A stretch of 64,000 nt of DNA from Anastrepha obliqua (GCF_027943255.1 NC_072897.1:62024406-62088405); one strand, 5' to 3'. Positions 21,485 through 33,428 are shown, counted from the first letter of the stretch. Made by a program: numbers and translations. The notes: generated by a model from the letters alone, not told the origin.

Positions 21485-22866
21485 TGAGAGTACCCCAGGC
21501 AAATATGCATAGAAGACGCACAGCAGACGCTCTGCTCGAACAAATAGCTGTCGGGAGCTAGATGCGGTCAGCGAGCAGTACGGACGGATTAAAAAGGGAA
21601 CCTGGTGCGAGGACGAAACAGGAACGGCCGAACTCTGGCTACCAAGCGGTAGTGAAGTCCCCGTCACACAGCACGGAGCCGGTCGTTGCTACACATATGT
21701 TCAAAATGAACGCTTCATAATGCTGAGCTGCTATCTTACCCCCAGCGACAGTATTGAACAGTTTAGAACGAAGCTGGACCATATTGAGGATAAGGTTCGG
21801 GAAAAAGGTGGCCCCTTCATCGTAGCTGGAGACTTCAACGCCAAGGCTGTCGAGTGGGGCGCCCTTGCTACGAACACACGGGGAAGACATATACTAGGTA
21901 TGGCTGCCAGATTGGGGGTTGTAGTGGCAAACACGGGAAACGCCACTACTTTTATCAGACCAGGATGTGAATACACCAGGCCGGATATCGCCCTACTGAC
22001 TAATAGCCTGGCTGGGGTAATCAGCGGGTGGAAAGTTCTGGAAGAATATACTGGAAGTTACCATCAGTATATCACATTCCGGATCAGTGCTAGAACTGAC
22101 CCCACCCCGACACCTAAAACAAAGGGCGCCCGCAATGGGAACATGGCCAAAGTGAACACTGAAGCGTTTCTAGCTCACTTTGATGCAAATTCCATGCAGC
22201 ACATAAGTGGTGAAGCTGGCTCCCTTGCAAGCGCCATGATGCAGCGCATTGCCAAAAGCTGCGACGCATCGGCGCCCCGCACAAGGTTATGCTCAAGAAG
22301 ACGACCTGTGTACTGATGGACATAAGAAATCGCAGATCTCAGAAGAACCTGCTTCTGTAATAGAAGAAGGTACACCAGAGCCAGACGAAACAGGGAAACA
22401 TAGGCGGAAGCTGCTGATTTCAGACAATCCCGAAAAGCGCTGAAGCAAGCAATCATCGTCAGTAAGAAGGCAAAATGGGAGGAACTTCGAAGGGATCCAA
22501 GCTTTGGGGTTTGGGCTATAAAATTGTAACAGGGAAGCTAAACGCCAACTCCACAGCCGTACATCTAGACAATGATGCGATCAGCAAAATAGTGGACAGA
22601 CTGTTCCTCACACACCCTATGCTGTGTGGGGACCGAAACCCCTAAGATGACGAGATGCTCCCACCCTTCACTGAGGAAGAGCTTAAAACCGCGGCAAGAA
22701 GCCTCAAAAGCAATAAAGCTCCAGGCCCAGATGGCATCCCAGCAGCAGTTCTCAAACTTGTGGCTGAAAGTCGACCAGATGTAATGCTTTACGTTTACAA
22801 TGCATACATTGCTTAAAGCATCTTCACCAAGATGTGGAAAATACAGAAACTGACGCTGATCAGCAA
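21484..22866 (+). pseudogene. R1-clade ORF2, endonuclease and start of RT
   Basis: Endonuclease from 'MRVPQANMHRRRTADALLEQ', through 'RFIMLSCYLTPSDSIEQF', 'GGPFIVAGDFNAKAVEWG' (catalytic Asp-Asn), 'TRGRHILGMAARLGVVVANT', 'YTRPDIALLTNSLAG' and 'GSYHQYITFRI'. The segment 21720-22316 is open for 198 codons. Then 'KKAKWEELR', 'EEELKTAARSLKSNKAPGPD' and 'DGIPAAVLKLVAESRPDVM' introduce RT, with stops and frame changes, ending at 'KLTLISKGK' (22873) where element D begins. There is an early stop near 21562. Confidence 0.78.
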
Positions 22867-22873
22867 GGGTAAG

Positions 22874-25800
22874 CACGTTAAAAGGGGCCAGTTATTATAT
22901 GACAGGAGTTCGAGTAGACCTAGGGCGGGTCTAATAGTATCATCTCATCTCACTGTGACGGATCTGCGGCTGAGGTGTGTTATAGAGGTACATAACAATG
23001 GCTCACAGCCTACGTTTTTAACTGCTAGAAAGCAGGAGGTGATTGATCTCACCCTATCCAACTCAAAACTTGGCTGGTCAATCAAGAACTGGAGAGTCCT
23101 TGCCGAAGATTCGTGCTCAGACCACAGGTACATTGAGTTTCAGTGTGACTAGGAGGCACAAATGCCATTCCCCTCTAGAAACCCCCGAAAAACAGACTGG
23201 CAGAAATTAAGGGGGCGTTGCGGGGCCTTGACGTGGCGCCACCAAGACTTCGAAAGGAACAAGCCATTGAGGTGGCTGTTGAGAAACTCAACGCAACACT
23301 AACTGATTGTTTTGAGTCAGCCTGTCGACCTCTCCCTAACCGGACTCCAGTTCTTTGGTGGAACCGAGAGCTCCAGATATTGAGGCGTGAGTCGAAAAAG
23401 CTTCTGAACTAGGCCCTCAAGACTAACCTTGCTGAGGACTGGGAGCGATACCATGATGTTCAGAAGAACTACAAGAGGCTTATTCGGGAATCGAAAAGAG
23501 CTTCATACAGGGAATTTTGCAGCGGTATTGAATCTCTGAGTGAGACGGCGAAATCGGTTAGGATCCTGAAAAGGGACCCAACTGCAAAGTTGGGGTCACT
23601 TAGAAAATCTGATGGCTCCTTCACGGAGTGGAAAAGTGAGACACTCAGCTTGCTGATGGAATCTCACTTTCCTGGTAATCAGATAAGCATCAGCCGGCAA
23701 CAGCCCTTATTGATAGAGGCAGTTGTCAGAGCTGCTACACCTTCTCGGCATGACTAGTACGTGGCCAGACCTGTGGTGAATGAGGCCGCCATTCTATTTG
23801 CCATCAAATCATTTGGCGGCTACAAGTCGCCCGACCAGATGACAAATATCCTGCCATGCTGAAGGAAGGCGCAGAGTCTATGACAACAGCCCTGAAGAAA
23901 ATCTTCTCGGCATGCCTGGCACTGGCTTACATACCACGCTCTTGGAGGATGGTGAGCGTCGCTTTCATCCCAAAGGTTGGAAAATACGACTACACCAGCC
24001 CCAAAAGCTTTAGACCCATCAGCATGACCTCTTTCATGCTGAAAAGTCTCGAACGACTCGTGGAATTTCGCATACGTCAGAAGTCGCTGAAGGCTCACCT
24101 TCTGTCTCCATTTCAGCATGCCTATACAAGTGGAAAATCCTGGGAGTCGGCACTGCGAAACCTTGTTGCTAGGATAGTACGAGCAGAGGAAGATCTGCTG
24201 GTGTCATCCGGGGTTAATAGAGGTTGCCCCCAAGGCGGTTTGGTGTCTCCATTACTATGCTGCATGGTAATTGATCCTCTGCTCATCACCTTAAACGATT
24301 CGGGAGTCTACGCCCAAGCATATGGGGACGATGTTGTTTATTTGGCAACAGGCCTTTCGCTTATGAACATCTGCAGGAAAGTGCTGAAATCTCTGGATCT
24401 GATTAACACTTGGTGCTGTGCGAATGGGCTATGGGCAAATCCCACCAAGAGTCATATTGTCCTCTTTACCAGAAGGGGGAAGCTTGATGGACTCGTTCTG
24501 TCTAGGCTAAAGGAGTCACAATCCAACTATCCAAGGAAACTAATTATCTTGGAGTAATTCTCGATAGTAAGCTCCTCTAGAAATCACACGTTGTAACAAA
24601 GACATCCAAAGCACTGACAGCCTTCTGGCAGTGCAAGGGTGTTTTTGGAAAAACGTGGGGTCTTTCTCCTAGCAAGGCCCTATGGATCTACACGGCTATG
24701 ATAAGACCTATTATCATCTATGCATCAGTGGCCTGGATGAGTAGACTCTCTCTAGTGGGAGTCAGGAGGACCTTATCGAGACTACAACGCACTGTGGCCA
24801 TCTGTTGCACCGGAGATTTTCCGACTACTTCACGCCCGGCGTTAGATGCTCTGATTGGTTTACCACCACTTGATGCTTTCATCCAAGGAGAGGCCTTGAA
24901 GGCCATCTGCAGACTGAAACACAATGGGAACTGGAACGGCCCCTGACATTGGAATACAGAGAAGGCATGGACGTTTATCCAACGATTCTCTCCATGCCCC
25001 TTGACTCCATGCCATCAAGAGTCGGCCTTGAAAAGAGATACAGTGTAGTGCTACCAGAGGCTCAGTTGTAGGAAGACTCAGAAAATGAGCTCGGCAAACA
25101 TAGTTTTCGCATTTTCACGGATGGCTCCAGGACCGAGCACGGCTCCGGCTCTGGGGTCTACGTGGAATCCAGCGGGTCAAAACTGCACTTTTCTCTTGGA
25201 ATGCATGCATCTGTGCTTCAAGCGGAGGTGTATGCTGTTCAAGAATGGATGAAGTTTGTTGTGGAAAACAGATGGAGAGACAGATCTATATGTGTCTACA
25301 GCGACAGCCAACCTGCGCTCATGGCCTTAGACAGCCTCCCAACAGCTTTAAGGGTAGTCGAGTCCTATAAATCCAGACTGAACTATGTCGGTAGACATAA
25401 TAGCCTGATGCTAGCTTGGGTCCCGGGACACGTGGATATCGCGGGAAACGAGATTTCTAACTCTTTAACCAGGCTGGGCTCTGAAGTCAACTTTTTTGGA
25501 CCCTTCTGCAGCTATCAAAGTCACGGTTAGCAAACGGGTTACTCTAGCCCAAAAGCGAACTTGGGAGGCTGAGAGAGGCTGCAGATGGACAAAACTGATG
25601 CTACCTGCCATGTCCGACCGACTGTCGCAGTTCCTCCTGTCACTAAGTAGAGGGGACTGTAGGAGGCTGGTTGGACTGATGAGGGGCCACTTTCTATGGG
25701 CAAAGCACATGGAAGAGGTGGGCATCTCAGACAGTGCACTCTGCCCAGCATGTGGAGAGGAGGACGAGACGGCGGATCACTTTCTGTCCGTCTACCGCTA

Positions 25801-26031
25801 AGCCTTCACTAGAATCAGGCTTGAGGTCCTTGGACCTGATGTGTTAAGAAGCGACAACCTTGGCTCCTTGGTATCACAAGATCTGCTCGGATTTCTTCGG
25901 AGGTCGGGAAGATTTAAAGAAAATTAAAAGGGAGTCCGAGTGCAGTACAATGGATTTAATTGTGTTGTGGATGGATTTAAATGTTTAATTGTGAACGCTG
26001 CACTTGCTAGTCTGTTCCGACAAAGAAAAAT
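22874..26031 (+). mobile_element. LOA-like non-LTR retrotransposon D, nested in the R1-clade element
   Basis: The 8-base 'agggtaag' occurs on both sides (22866-22873 and 26032-26039), a candidate target-site duplication, exactly where the flanking R1-type reading breaks. The element is 5' truncated: it starts inside the endonuclease with 'LLYDRSSSRPRAGLIVSS'. It has internal deletions. The 3' part ends shortly after the ORF2 C-terminus. Confidence 0.6.
22885..25927 (+). pseudogene. LOA-like ORF2 of element D, broken
   Basis: Endonuclease scraps ('SQPTFLTARKQEVIDLTLSN', 'EDSCSDHRYIEF'), a linker ('PVLWWNRELQILRRESKKLL', stop, 'RESKRASYREFCSGIESLS'), then RT in an open stretch 23856-24557: 'AYIPRSWRMVSVAFIPKVGK', 'FRPISMTSFMLKSLERLVE', 'FQHAYTSGKSWESAL'. 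A deletion removes the block with the first RT Asp; 'NRGCPQGGLVSPLLCCMVID' and the palm 'AYGDDVVYL' (YGDD) follow. RNase H at 25080-25500 has 'FRIFTDGSRTEHGSGSGVYV', 'VLQAEVYAVQEW', 'VYSDSQPALMAL' and 'LAWVPGHVDIAGNE', but the final Asp position reads Asn-Ser. A frameshift at about 25500 precedes the C-terminal zinc motif 'CPACGEEDETADHFLS'. Confidence 0.78.
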
Positions 26032-26039
26032 AGGGTAAG

Positions 26040-27620
26040 GTCGATCCAGCGATACGGTTCCCGACGCGGAAAATCAAGACTTGGCGCAATAGAGGAGGTG
26101 GTAAGCAGCGCTCAACGCAGACGCCACTACCCGAACTGCATCACCGTCCTGACAACGCTTGATGTACGAAACGCCTTTAACAGTCTACAATGGATTATAA
26201 AGGCACTTTGAGAAAGATTCCGAATACCCGCATGCCTGCTAAGTATTCTCCAAAGCTACCTGAGTGAGCGTGAAATCAAAAGCGATAACGTCTTGCCCAG
26301 CTCATGGATCTATTTTCGGCCTCGATCTCTGGAATCTGAGCTACGACAAGATATTGAGCATAGAAATGCCAGAATATACATATCTACCATAGTGGGATAC
26401 GCGGACGATATAGCGGCGCTCATACCAGCTCGGGACACTGAGGACGCTGGAAGGAAGCTGAACCAAGTCATGATAAGGACGCAAATATGGCCTGGAACTC
26501 GTCAAACATAAAACCGAAGTCATCCTAATGATACGAGGTTACATGTCACTCGAGGTCAGCATGCAAATAGGCGGCACATCCTTAGTGACTCAAAAAGTAG
26601 CGAACTACTTTGGTATTCAACTTAACTGTAGGCTTACTTTCTGGGCCCAGATACGGCTTGCGCTACCAAAGCAGCAAAGGTCACGGGTATGCTAAGTAGA
26701 TTAATGGCAAACATCGGTGGGCTAACACAGAGCAAAGGAAAACTAATTATGGCGGCCACGAACTCAATTCTCCTGTACACTAGCGAAGTATGGGTAATTG
26801 TGCTAAACTGCAAAGCCAAGCGCAAAGCACTGGAGGCTGTGCAACGAACAGCGGCTCTCAGAGTTGCCTCAGTCTACCACACTGCCTCAGGTGCAGCAAT
26901 TTTCGAGATCAGCGGGTAGATATCCATCGACCTCATGGTCCGGGAACGAATGGATGCGTGGGACTCCAAGAAGAAGCACGTCATCACTAGCTTCTCAGAA
27001 CGGAGATGCCAAACCATGCTGCGGTGGCAAAGCAGATGGGACGCTGAACCGAGTGGCAGATGGACGGCGAAACTTATTCCATCAATTGACAAATGGATCC
27101 AAAGAAACTTCGGGGAAATGAAGAGCTTCTTAACTCAGTTCCTCTCAGGCCACGGATACTTACGGAGATACCTTTACCGCATGGACAATGTAAACGATTC
27201 CAAGTGCATATACTGCGAAGCGCTGAGCGATGACGCTGAACACACGTTTATTAATTGTAACAGATGGCTAACGGAAATAAATGCTCTGAGGAAGCAGATT
27301 GACGACATCGCGCCGAGCAATATAGTCAGCAAGATGCGATAACTTGAGGACTGCTGGAACGCGGTAAAGAAATACATCGAGAACATAGTACGGAAAAAAA
27401 AGATTGACCCAGACACAGTACAACAAAACGAAGCCGCACACAAGAAATCGAGCCTATAGCGTGAAAGCTTTCAACAAATATGGTAGATCCAGACGTGGGT
27501 GAATAGAATTGGTTCTTTATGGATGCCGTTCTAGGCCATCCCGAAATAATATAGAAAGCAGTTCCGGGTGTCTCCCCCGAAGGAGAAGAGGGATCGTTTT
27601 AGTGGCCACATGACACGACG
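26040..27620 (+). pseudogene. R1-clade ORF2, RT palm to C-terminus
   Basis: Begins with 'RYGSRRGKSRLGAIEEVV', the RT block with the 'GFR.GKST' pattern, then 'CITVLTTLDVRNAFNSLQW' (first Asp), a frame change, and 'GYADDIAALIPARDTEDAGR' (YADD palm). After further frame changes: 'TKAAKVTGMLSRLMANIGG', 'SILLYTSEVWV', 'QRTAALRVASVYHTASGAAI', and the C-terminal domain 'TQFLSGHGYLRRYLYRM' with zinc-binding 'CIYCEALSDDAEHTFINC'. The last ORF ends at 27342, with remnants to about 27620. Several breaks: non-functional. Confidence 0.77.
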
Positions 27621-27702
27621 CAGTAGACGACGGTCACTGTAAGTGCGAAGGCATTTTGAACCCTACCTCACCCACCAAAAAAAAAAAAAGAAATAAAAAA
27701 CC

Positions 27703-28550
27703 ATTCTTGGAATATCTGTCAAACTTATAAGGCTCGTTAGCGCAGCGCTCACAAATACACAATCAAAAGTGATCATTCAAGGGAAGATCGCATAGTCGTT
27801 CTCCATGAAATCAGGTGTAAAACAAGGTGATGCCCTATCAACAGCCATACTCAATTTTATGCTGCACTTTGTCGTAATGGAAGTCAACAAAGGTGGTATC
27901 TTAAAAACTAAATCAACCCAAATATGTGCTTACGCAGATGACATCGGTATTCTCTCAAGTAATAGGAATGATCTTAAAAATTAACAAAATTGCGAATGGT
28001 ATTGGCCTTTTTGTAAACGAGGGCAAAACCAAGTATCTCTTGAAATCGAGGCTACCTCCACATATGCAAAATTTCCATGTGGGGGCCTATACTTTTGAAA
28101 CAGTGCAGCATTTTAAGTACCTAAGAGTTATGTTCGCATGTAACGGTGATTCAACTTCGACAGTCAGGGATGGCATCAACTCCGCTAACAAAGCGGTTTA
28201 CGTCCACCGTTGTTCAAGTCCCGACTTTTGTCTAAAGCTACAAAGTTAACTATGTACAAAACTCTTATTCTATCAATCCTAACGTGTGATTGTGAGGTAT
28301 GGACTCTTAAGAAAAATTTTTAAGAAAGATCTTTGGCCCAATAAGAATGGATGATGGTATCTACAGAATCCGATTGAACTCTGAACTAAACGATCTAACT
28401 CAGAATGAGGCAGCTGTATATTTTGTTAAAGCGCAGCGCATAAGATAGCTAGGACATGTGATCCGTATGCCTGTTGACTCTACCGTGAAGATAGTCTTTA
28501 CAGGAAAGTTATGAGCGTGAAAGCCAAAGGCAGAAAGAGGAACCGTTGAT
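27703..28550 (+). pseudogene. Non-LTR RT fragment, RTE-like (tentative)
   Basis: Plus-strand RT remnant: 'MKSGVKQGDALSTAILNFML' (block 4), 'TKSTQICAYADDIGILSSN' (YADD palm at about 27930), 'GLFVNEGKTKYLLKSR', 'NFHVGAYTFETVQHFKYLR', 'TKLTMYKTLILSILTCDCEV' and 'VWTLKKNF', with 'RIRLGHVIRMP'-like text near 28450 in another frame. The wording differs from the LOA and R1 copies here and is closer to RTE-type or related RTs. It has frameshifts and lacks endonuclease and RT N-terminus. The mariner follows directly. Confidence 0.6.
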
Positions 28551-28970
28551 AGACGCAGTGGAACACAATCGTAATGGCGGTGCATTGTCATCAAGAAAAA
28601 TTACTTGGTGACGCCGATCGGCATATTCTGGGCATTTACGGTGTATAGCGCTGTTCAAATCGGCCAATTCACCTGGTTTTAATAGCTCGTACCAGATCAT
28701 ACAACGCTGATCCAAGAAAATTCACAGCATTGAGCTGCGGCCGAAGCGATTTGGTTTGGCCGTTGTTTTTGGCTTGTGGCCGGGCGGACCATATGATCGT
28801 TTACGCTTCGGATTGGAGAAATACACCCATTTTTCATCACCCGTAACGATTCGATGCAAAAAAGACTTCCTTTTGAACAGGGAGAAGCGTTTTTCTTCAA
28901 TTGATAACAGAAAATCAATGATGTCCGCAAATCGTAGTTTGAAGGCACGAAATTCGAAATTTTTGAGAGC
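28551..28970 (-). pseudogene. Mariner transposase, internally deleted and truncated
   Basis: Reading down from 28970: 'NYDLRTSLIFCYQLKKNAS' matches the first residues of mellifera-type mariner transposases. It then jumps to 'KSFLHRIVTGDEKWVYFSN', which lies about 120 residues further in the family (catalytic Asp in 'TGDEKW'), followed by 'NPKRKRSYGPPGHKPKTTAK', a break, 'WYELLKPGELADLNSAI', 'KCPEYADRRHQVIFLDDNAP' (second Asp). The third catalytic Asp and C-terminus are lost. So it is an internally deleted, then truncated copy. Confidence 0.78.
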
Positions 28971-29030
28971 GACAAAAATGCATTGTTGTATGAAACGTAA
29001 CAAACAATGAACTGAATATTGTTGACAGAT

Positions 29031-30762
29031 AGATGAATAGATGAACTTCTCCACAAACTGAACAACCTAGGATTCCACACCCAGGGCTATGCTGATGACC
29101 TGGTAGTATATATAGTGGGCTGGCATGAAGAGACCATCTCTGACCGCATGCAACAAGCCCTCAACATAATAAACAAATGGTGCACTGACAAAGGGCTCTC
29201 TATCAACCCATCTAAAACTGCGCCAGTGCCGTTCACCAGGAAAAGGAATATCAACATCAAATGTCCTGTCCTGAATGAATCGACTCTACAACTCTCCACA
29301 GAGGCGAACTACCTTGGTATCAACCTTGACAAAGCGCTTACCTGGAACTCGCATCTTGAGAAAGTTACTGTAAAAGCCACAAGGGCATTCTATGCCTGCA
29401 CAAGGCTTTTTGGTAAAACATGGGGGCTCAGCCCCAGAATGACCTACTGGACATTCACTACAGTTGTTAAGCCTATAGTCACTTATGCTTCCATAGCATG
29501 GTGGCCCAAAGTTAAGCAACGAAAGGCGGCAAGCGATCTTAACAAATTGTACCGCCTCATCTGCCTCGGTATAACAGGAGCAATGAAAACATGCCCAACT
29601 GACGCTTTGGGCGTGCTCCTAGGTATACCACCGCTTCCCATCTTAATTGAAAAAGAAGCAAGATTGAGTGCCTTAAGACTAAAAGGCAACGCCGATCTTA
29701 AAAGTGGAGATATGAGAGGACATCTAAAGATCTTAGAAGACTTTCGACACACTCCCATACTACACAGGGTGGATACAATATCTCCCAAACCCATTCTCTA
29801 CAGAAACTTCCGAATTATTATTAATGAACGAACAACTTGGAGAACTAATTCTATCAATTTCAAGCCTGGATCTCAATTATGGTTCACTGATGGGTCCAAG
29901 CTGGAAGATGGTAGAGCAGGGGCAGGAATCAATGGGCCTAAATTTAAAAAATCGATTCCGATGGGACTCTACCCAACAATATTCCAGGCAGAAATACATG
30001 CCATTGAAATATGTGTGAGAGAATGCCTTCGCAGGAAAATGAGAGGCACTCACATCTACATACTCTCAGATAGTCAAGCGGCTCTAAAAGCCCTTCTATC
30101 AACAACTATCACCTCTAAATTGGTAAATGATTGCCTAAACCTTCTCAACATGTTAGGAAACCTCAACACAGTAACTCTAGTCTGGATTCCGGGACATGAA
30201 GGGCATGAGGGGAATGAAATGGCTGATGACCTCGCAAAACAAGGAGCAAATATTCAACTTACTGGTCCTGAGCCTTTCTGTGGACTCACGAAAAGCCACA
30301 TTAATGAATTCTTCAGGAAATGGGAAGAAAGGAAATTTGCTGCACACTGGCTAAATTGTGCCGGTCAGCGTCAAGCCAAACAATTTCTTAGTCCCAACAA
30401 AGGAATATCAGACAAGCTACTCTCACTAAACAGAGTAGATCTGCGTCTTTTAACAGGATATCTCACAGGACACTGCAGCCTGAGGTATCATTTAAATAAC
30501 ATTGGTCTATCAGAGACCAATGTCTGCCGCTTTTGCGAAATGGATATAGAAAGCTCAGAACATGTGCTTTGTGAATGTCCTGCGCTGGGCAGACAAAGAC
30601 TTCACCACCTTGGTGGTATCGTAGTATCTCCATGTAATCTTTGGAACAACAAACCCACAATAGTGCTAAAATTTATAAAAAGCCTTACAAAGGTTACAAA
30701 AATAGGTCTTGCACAATAGATCAACTCTGGTCGCAGTGCGTAATGGCCTTCTAATAATAATA
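29031..30762 (+). mobile_element. LOA-like non-LTR retrotransposon G, 5' truncated, nested in mariner
   Basis: Flanked by a perfect 13-bp duplication 'attgttgacagat' (29018-29030 and 30763-30775), which is the hallmark of target-primed reverse transcription. The 3' end carries a short 'taataataataat' tail. The element starts inside RT, just before the YADD box. Few lesions are visible, so it is relatively recent. Confidence 0.88.
29036..30719 (+). CDS. LOA-like ORF2 C-terminal part, uninterrupted
   Basis: About 560 codons open without a stop, from the 5' truncation (about 29036) to TAG at 30717-30719. Domains: RT palm 'GFHTQGYADDLVVYIVG' with YADD, thumb 'LSTEANYLGINLDKALTWN', 'KTWGLSPRMTYWTFT'; RNase H 'QLWFTDGSKLEDGRAGAG' (Asp), 'IFQAEIHAIEIC' (Glu), 'ILSDSQAALKAL' (Asp), 'VWIPGHEGHEGNEMADDLAK' (His and last Asp), so all catalytic residues are present; C-terminal zinc motif 'CRFCEMDIESSEHVLCECP'. 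No start codon belongs to it because the true N-terminus is missing; any in-window start (such as GTG 29115) is artificial. It lacks endonuclease and RT fingers, so it cannot retrotranspose by itself. Confidence 0.88.
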
Positions 30763-30959
30763 ATTGTTGACAGATGAAAAAACAAGACATTTTGGCAGCT
30801 TCAAAAATACTCCTAGCGACATCTATGGACTAATAGCTGAAAGTCTCATTTCATAGGTATATACCTGGTACGTTACTATGAAGCAACAGCTCAAGATAAA
30901 CGGTTTGGAGGAGCATTTTGAAGGAAGCTTTGACATACCCCGCCTTCTAACGCTATGAA

Positions 30960-31497
30960 AGAAGAAGAAATTTTTCATTACTGTATACGATACATCTAAT
31001 CATTCAATTTTTTCATCACCTTGTATGGACCTTCCCAGGCCGCTTGTAGTTTTGGAGAAATCCTTTTCTTTCTTTGCGGATTAAAAAGAAGTACTAAACT
31101 ACCTTCGCTGAATCCTTCGGAGTTCGCAGTATGTACAAATCTGTCCTTCATCTTCTTACTCTTTAGCTGGGTATGCTGAATCACATGATGGTGCTATCCT
31201 GCAGTGTTTCCGAATTCCTACCTTCTACCATTGTAAGAGCGGTACCTCTTCCGAACTATACACCACCCGGCAGCATTAAATTACTTCCAAAAGTGGTCAA
31301 AGTAGGCGAGTTTCATGTACAGCTAAGAGATAGACCAACAAGAACATTTGGATGTGTTTGTCCCAATTTCGTTGGCACTTTCCAACTATCTTTCGAAAGC
31401 GCTCCTCCAGAGTGCGGTTGAATCTTTCGAACCTTCCATCTGATTGGACGTGCAAGGCTGTTGTATATGTTTTCTTAATTCTCAACAACCTATACAT
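30960..31497 (-). pseudogene. Ty3/gypsy integrase fragment
   Basis: Minus strand, from 31497: 'TYTTALHVQSDGRFERFNRT' (integrase core with the Glu of the DDE triad), 'GKCQRNWDKHIQMFLLVYLL', a damaged stretch 31185-31300, then the C-terminal domain 'DRFVHTANSEGFSEGSLVLL', 'FNPQRKKRISPKLQAAWEGP', 'YKVMKKLND'. These are standard gypsy-group integrase blocks. The upstream Asps, RT and LTRs are absent. It is a different lineage from the errantivirus at 48-60 kb, judged by wording. Confidence 0.78.
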
Positions 31498-31696
31498 AGA
31501 TGCCTAGAATACGGCCACATGTCGCGCAACTGTGATGGTGCAATCGATGGATCTCAGTAGTGCAGGAAATGTAGTGTTGATGGTCACTTCGCCAAGGATT
31601 GTCAAAATAGTCCTGAAATGTGTGTTCTGCGAGACCGACAGAAGGGAGGCAGCTATAGGTGCCTGGCATTCAGGAGAGCTGTGACAATAAAAGTAA
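31498..31696 (+). pseudogene. R1-clade ORF1 C-terminus with zinc knuckles
   Basis: 'CLEYGHMSRNC' and 'CRKCSVDGHFAKDC' are CCHC knuckles; the next block 'CVLRDRQKGGSYRCLAFRRA' is the degenerate third part found in R1-type gag proteins. Two adjacent stops (near 31557) break the first spacer. It ends beside the ORF2 ATG. Confidence 0.7.
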
Positions 31697-33428
31697 ATGA
31701 GAATTGTTCAGATAAACCTTAACCACTATGAGGCCGCCCAAGAACTATTATCACAAAGTGTTAAAGAAATTAGAGCAGATATTGCCATTATAAGGGAGCA
31801 GCAGTGGCCATCTGCCTTTGTGGAAGGCTCGCTTTCAATGAGTGCTGGTGAAGGGTTCGTACGATCCAAAATGAATGGAATCAAATTTGTCAGTTGCTAC
31901 GCATGACCCAGTCTGACAACAGGGTAGTACAAATAGCTCCTTCAAAACATTGTACTCGAAGCTAGTGGGAAATCGTCTTTAATCATAGCGGGTGATTTGA
32001 ACTCCTGAGCAACCGAATGGAGCAACCGGTGCGCAAACAAAAGAGGAGAGATGCTTCTTGAAGCATTCGCTCCACTCCACGTTACGGTTCTGAATGGCGG
32101 GTCAACTTACACCTACCTTAAGATGGGAGTGGGGTCAGACATAGATATTGCCCTGGCAAATGATTCCCATGCTCAAAAGATCAAATGAAGGATGAGCGAG
32201 GGCTACACCCACAGTGACCATCAAGCTATCTTAATGGACATTACTGAAAGGAGGCTAAAAATTGCACCCAAGCTGACAGGCCCAAGTGGAAGGACGAGAA
32301 GCTTGGTGGTGGAACGAAAACATCAAATCACTACGATCTCAATGCCTCCGCGCTTGACGCAAGATGCACCGCAGCCGTGAGAGGCCTGATTTTGTAGAAA
32401 ATGTTCAAAATCTTAGATCAGCAGACCATGCACTAAAAAAAGCAATAAGAACTAACAAGCAAGAAAGTTTCAAGAAGCTTTGTGAAGAAGCTGATATCAA
32501 CCCCTGGGGCATCGCGTACCGGGTGGTATTATCCAATGCGAAAAGCGTACACACACCCCAAATTACTTGCCCAATAAGGCTGCGGAAAATTGTTACTACT
32601 CTTTTGCCTCAAAGATTTGAAAACATTTTGCCATCCTGCACACAACACGAAGCAGGTGACATCCCTCGTGTCACCGAACAAGAACTCCGAGCGGCGTGTA
32701 ATAAAATAAAGTCTAAGAAAGCTCCACGTCCAGATGGTATACCAAATATAACCCTGAAATTAGCGATTTTCATACGTCCATACATATGTATTTCTATCTG
32801 TATTCCAAACCTACCTTAACGAAGGAACTTTCCCAAAGAGGTGGGAGGAGCAAACACTGGTGCTTTTCCTAAGGAATACAAAAAGCCTGGCGAGCCCGAG
32901 TCTTTCCAACCAATAGGTCTACTTGACACAATGGGAAAAATTCTCGAGAGTATTATTTGCGACAGATTTGTCATCTTTCGCTGAAGATGAAGGTATTCTA
33001 TCCACATACCAGTTTGGCTTCAGGAGTGGATGCTTTCAAATGCGTTGTAGATTTAGCAAGAGAAGCCATTGAAAGCAAGAGATGGCGCGGCGGGGGAAAA
33101 AAGTACTGCGCTGTGGTAACTCTGGACGTTAGAAACGTTTTTAACACAGCTAGCTGGCAACGTAAACTGGAAACCCTCGCAAAAATAGGGTCGCCTAGTT
33201 TTATTATCAAAATTATTGAGAGCTCTTTCACGAACGGTAAAGTGCGGTTTAGAAGCGACAAAGGCGCTGAGGAGTACTGTACATCGTGACAGAAAGTGTT
33301 TCTCAGGGATCAGTTCTGGGTCCACTGCTATGGAACTTAATGTATGAGGGAGTTCTAAGCCTGGATATGCCGCCTAGAACTAAAGTCATTGGATTCGCGG
33401 ATGACATCGCGGTGGTATTGTAATAATG

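Larger units (their letters stand above)
21339..27690 (+). mobile_element. R1-clade non-LTR retrotransposon, split by LOA-like element D
   Basis: ORF1 tail with a zinc knuckle (21339-21484), ORF2 endonuclease and RT start (21484-22866), a nested element (22874-26031), then RT palm to C-terminus (26040-27480), 3' UTR and a poly(A)-like tail at 27677-27690. R1-type proteins are recognised by the endonuclease blocks and the 'YADD' palm plus the C-terminal zinc region. About 50 residues of RT around the junction appear missing, so the two halves could also be two copies. Confidence 0.68.
28551..30868 (-). mobile_element. Mariner (mellifera-type) remnant, split by LOA-like element G
   Basis: Minus-strand mariner. 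Its 5' end is at 30868: inverted, it reads 'ccaggtatatacctatgaaa' and lies beside TA (30869-30870), matching the mariner end form CCAGGT. The 5' UTR (30776-30868) continues across the nested element G (29031-30762) into the coding part at 29017-28551. The other terminus is missing: similarity ends after the second catalytic Asp near 28560. This shows that G inserted into the mariner. Confidence 0.68.

Noticed and set aside
30602..30790. Minus-strand ORFs antisense to element G (also 29286-29519, 29483-29794)
   Set aside because: Shadows of the intact ORF2 on the plus strand.
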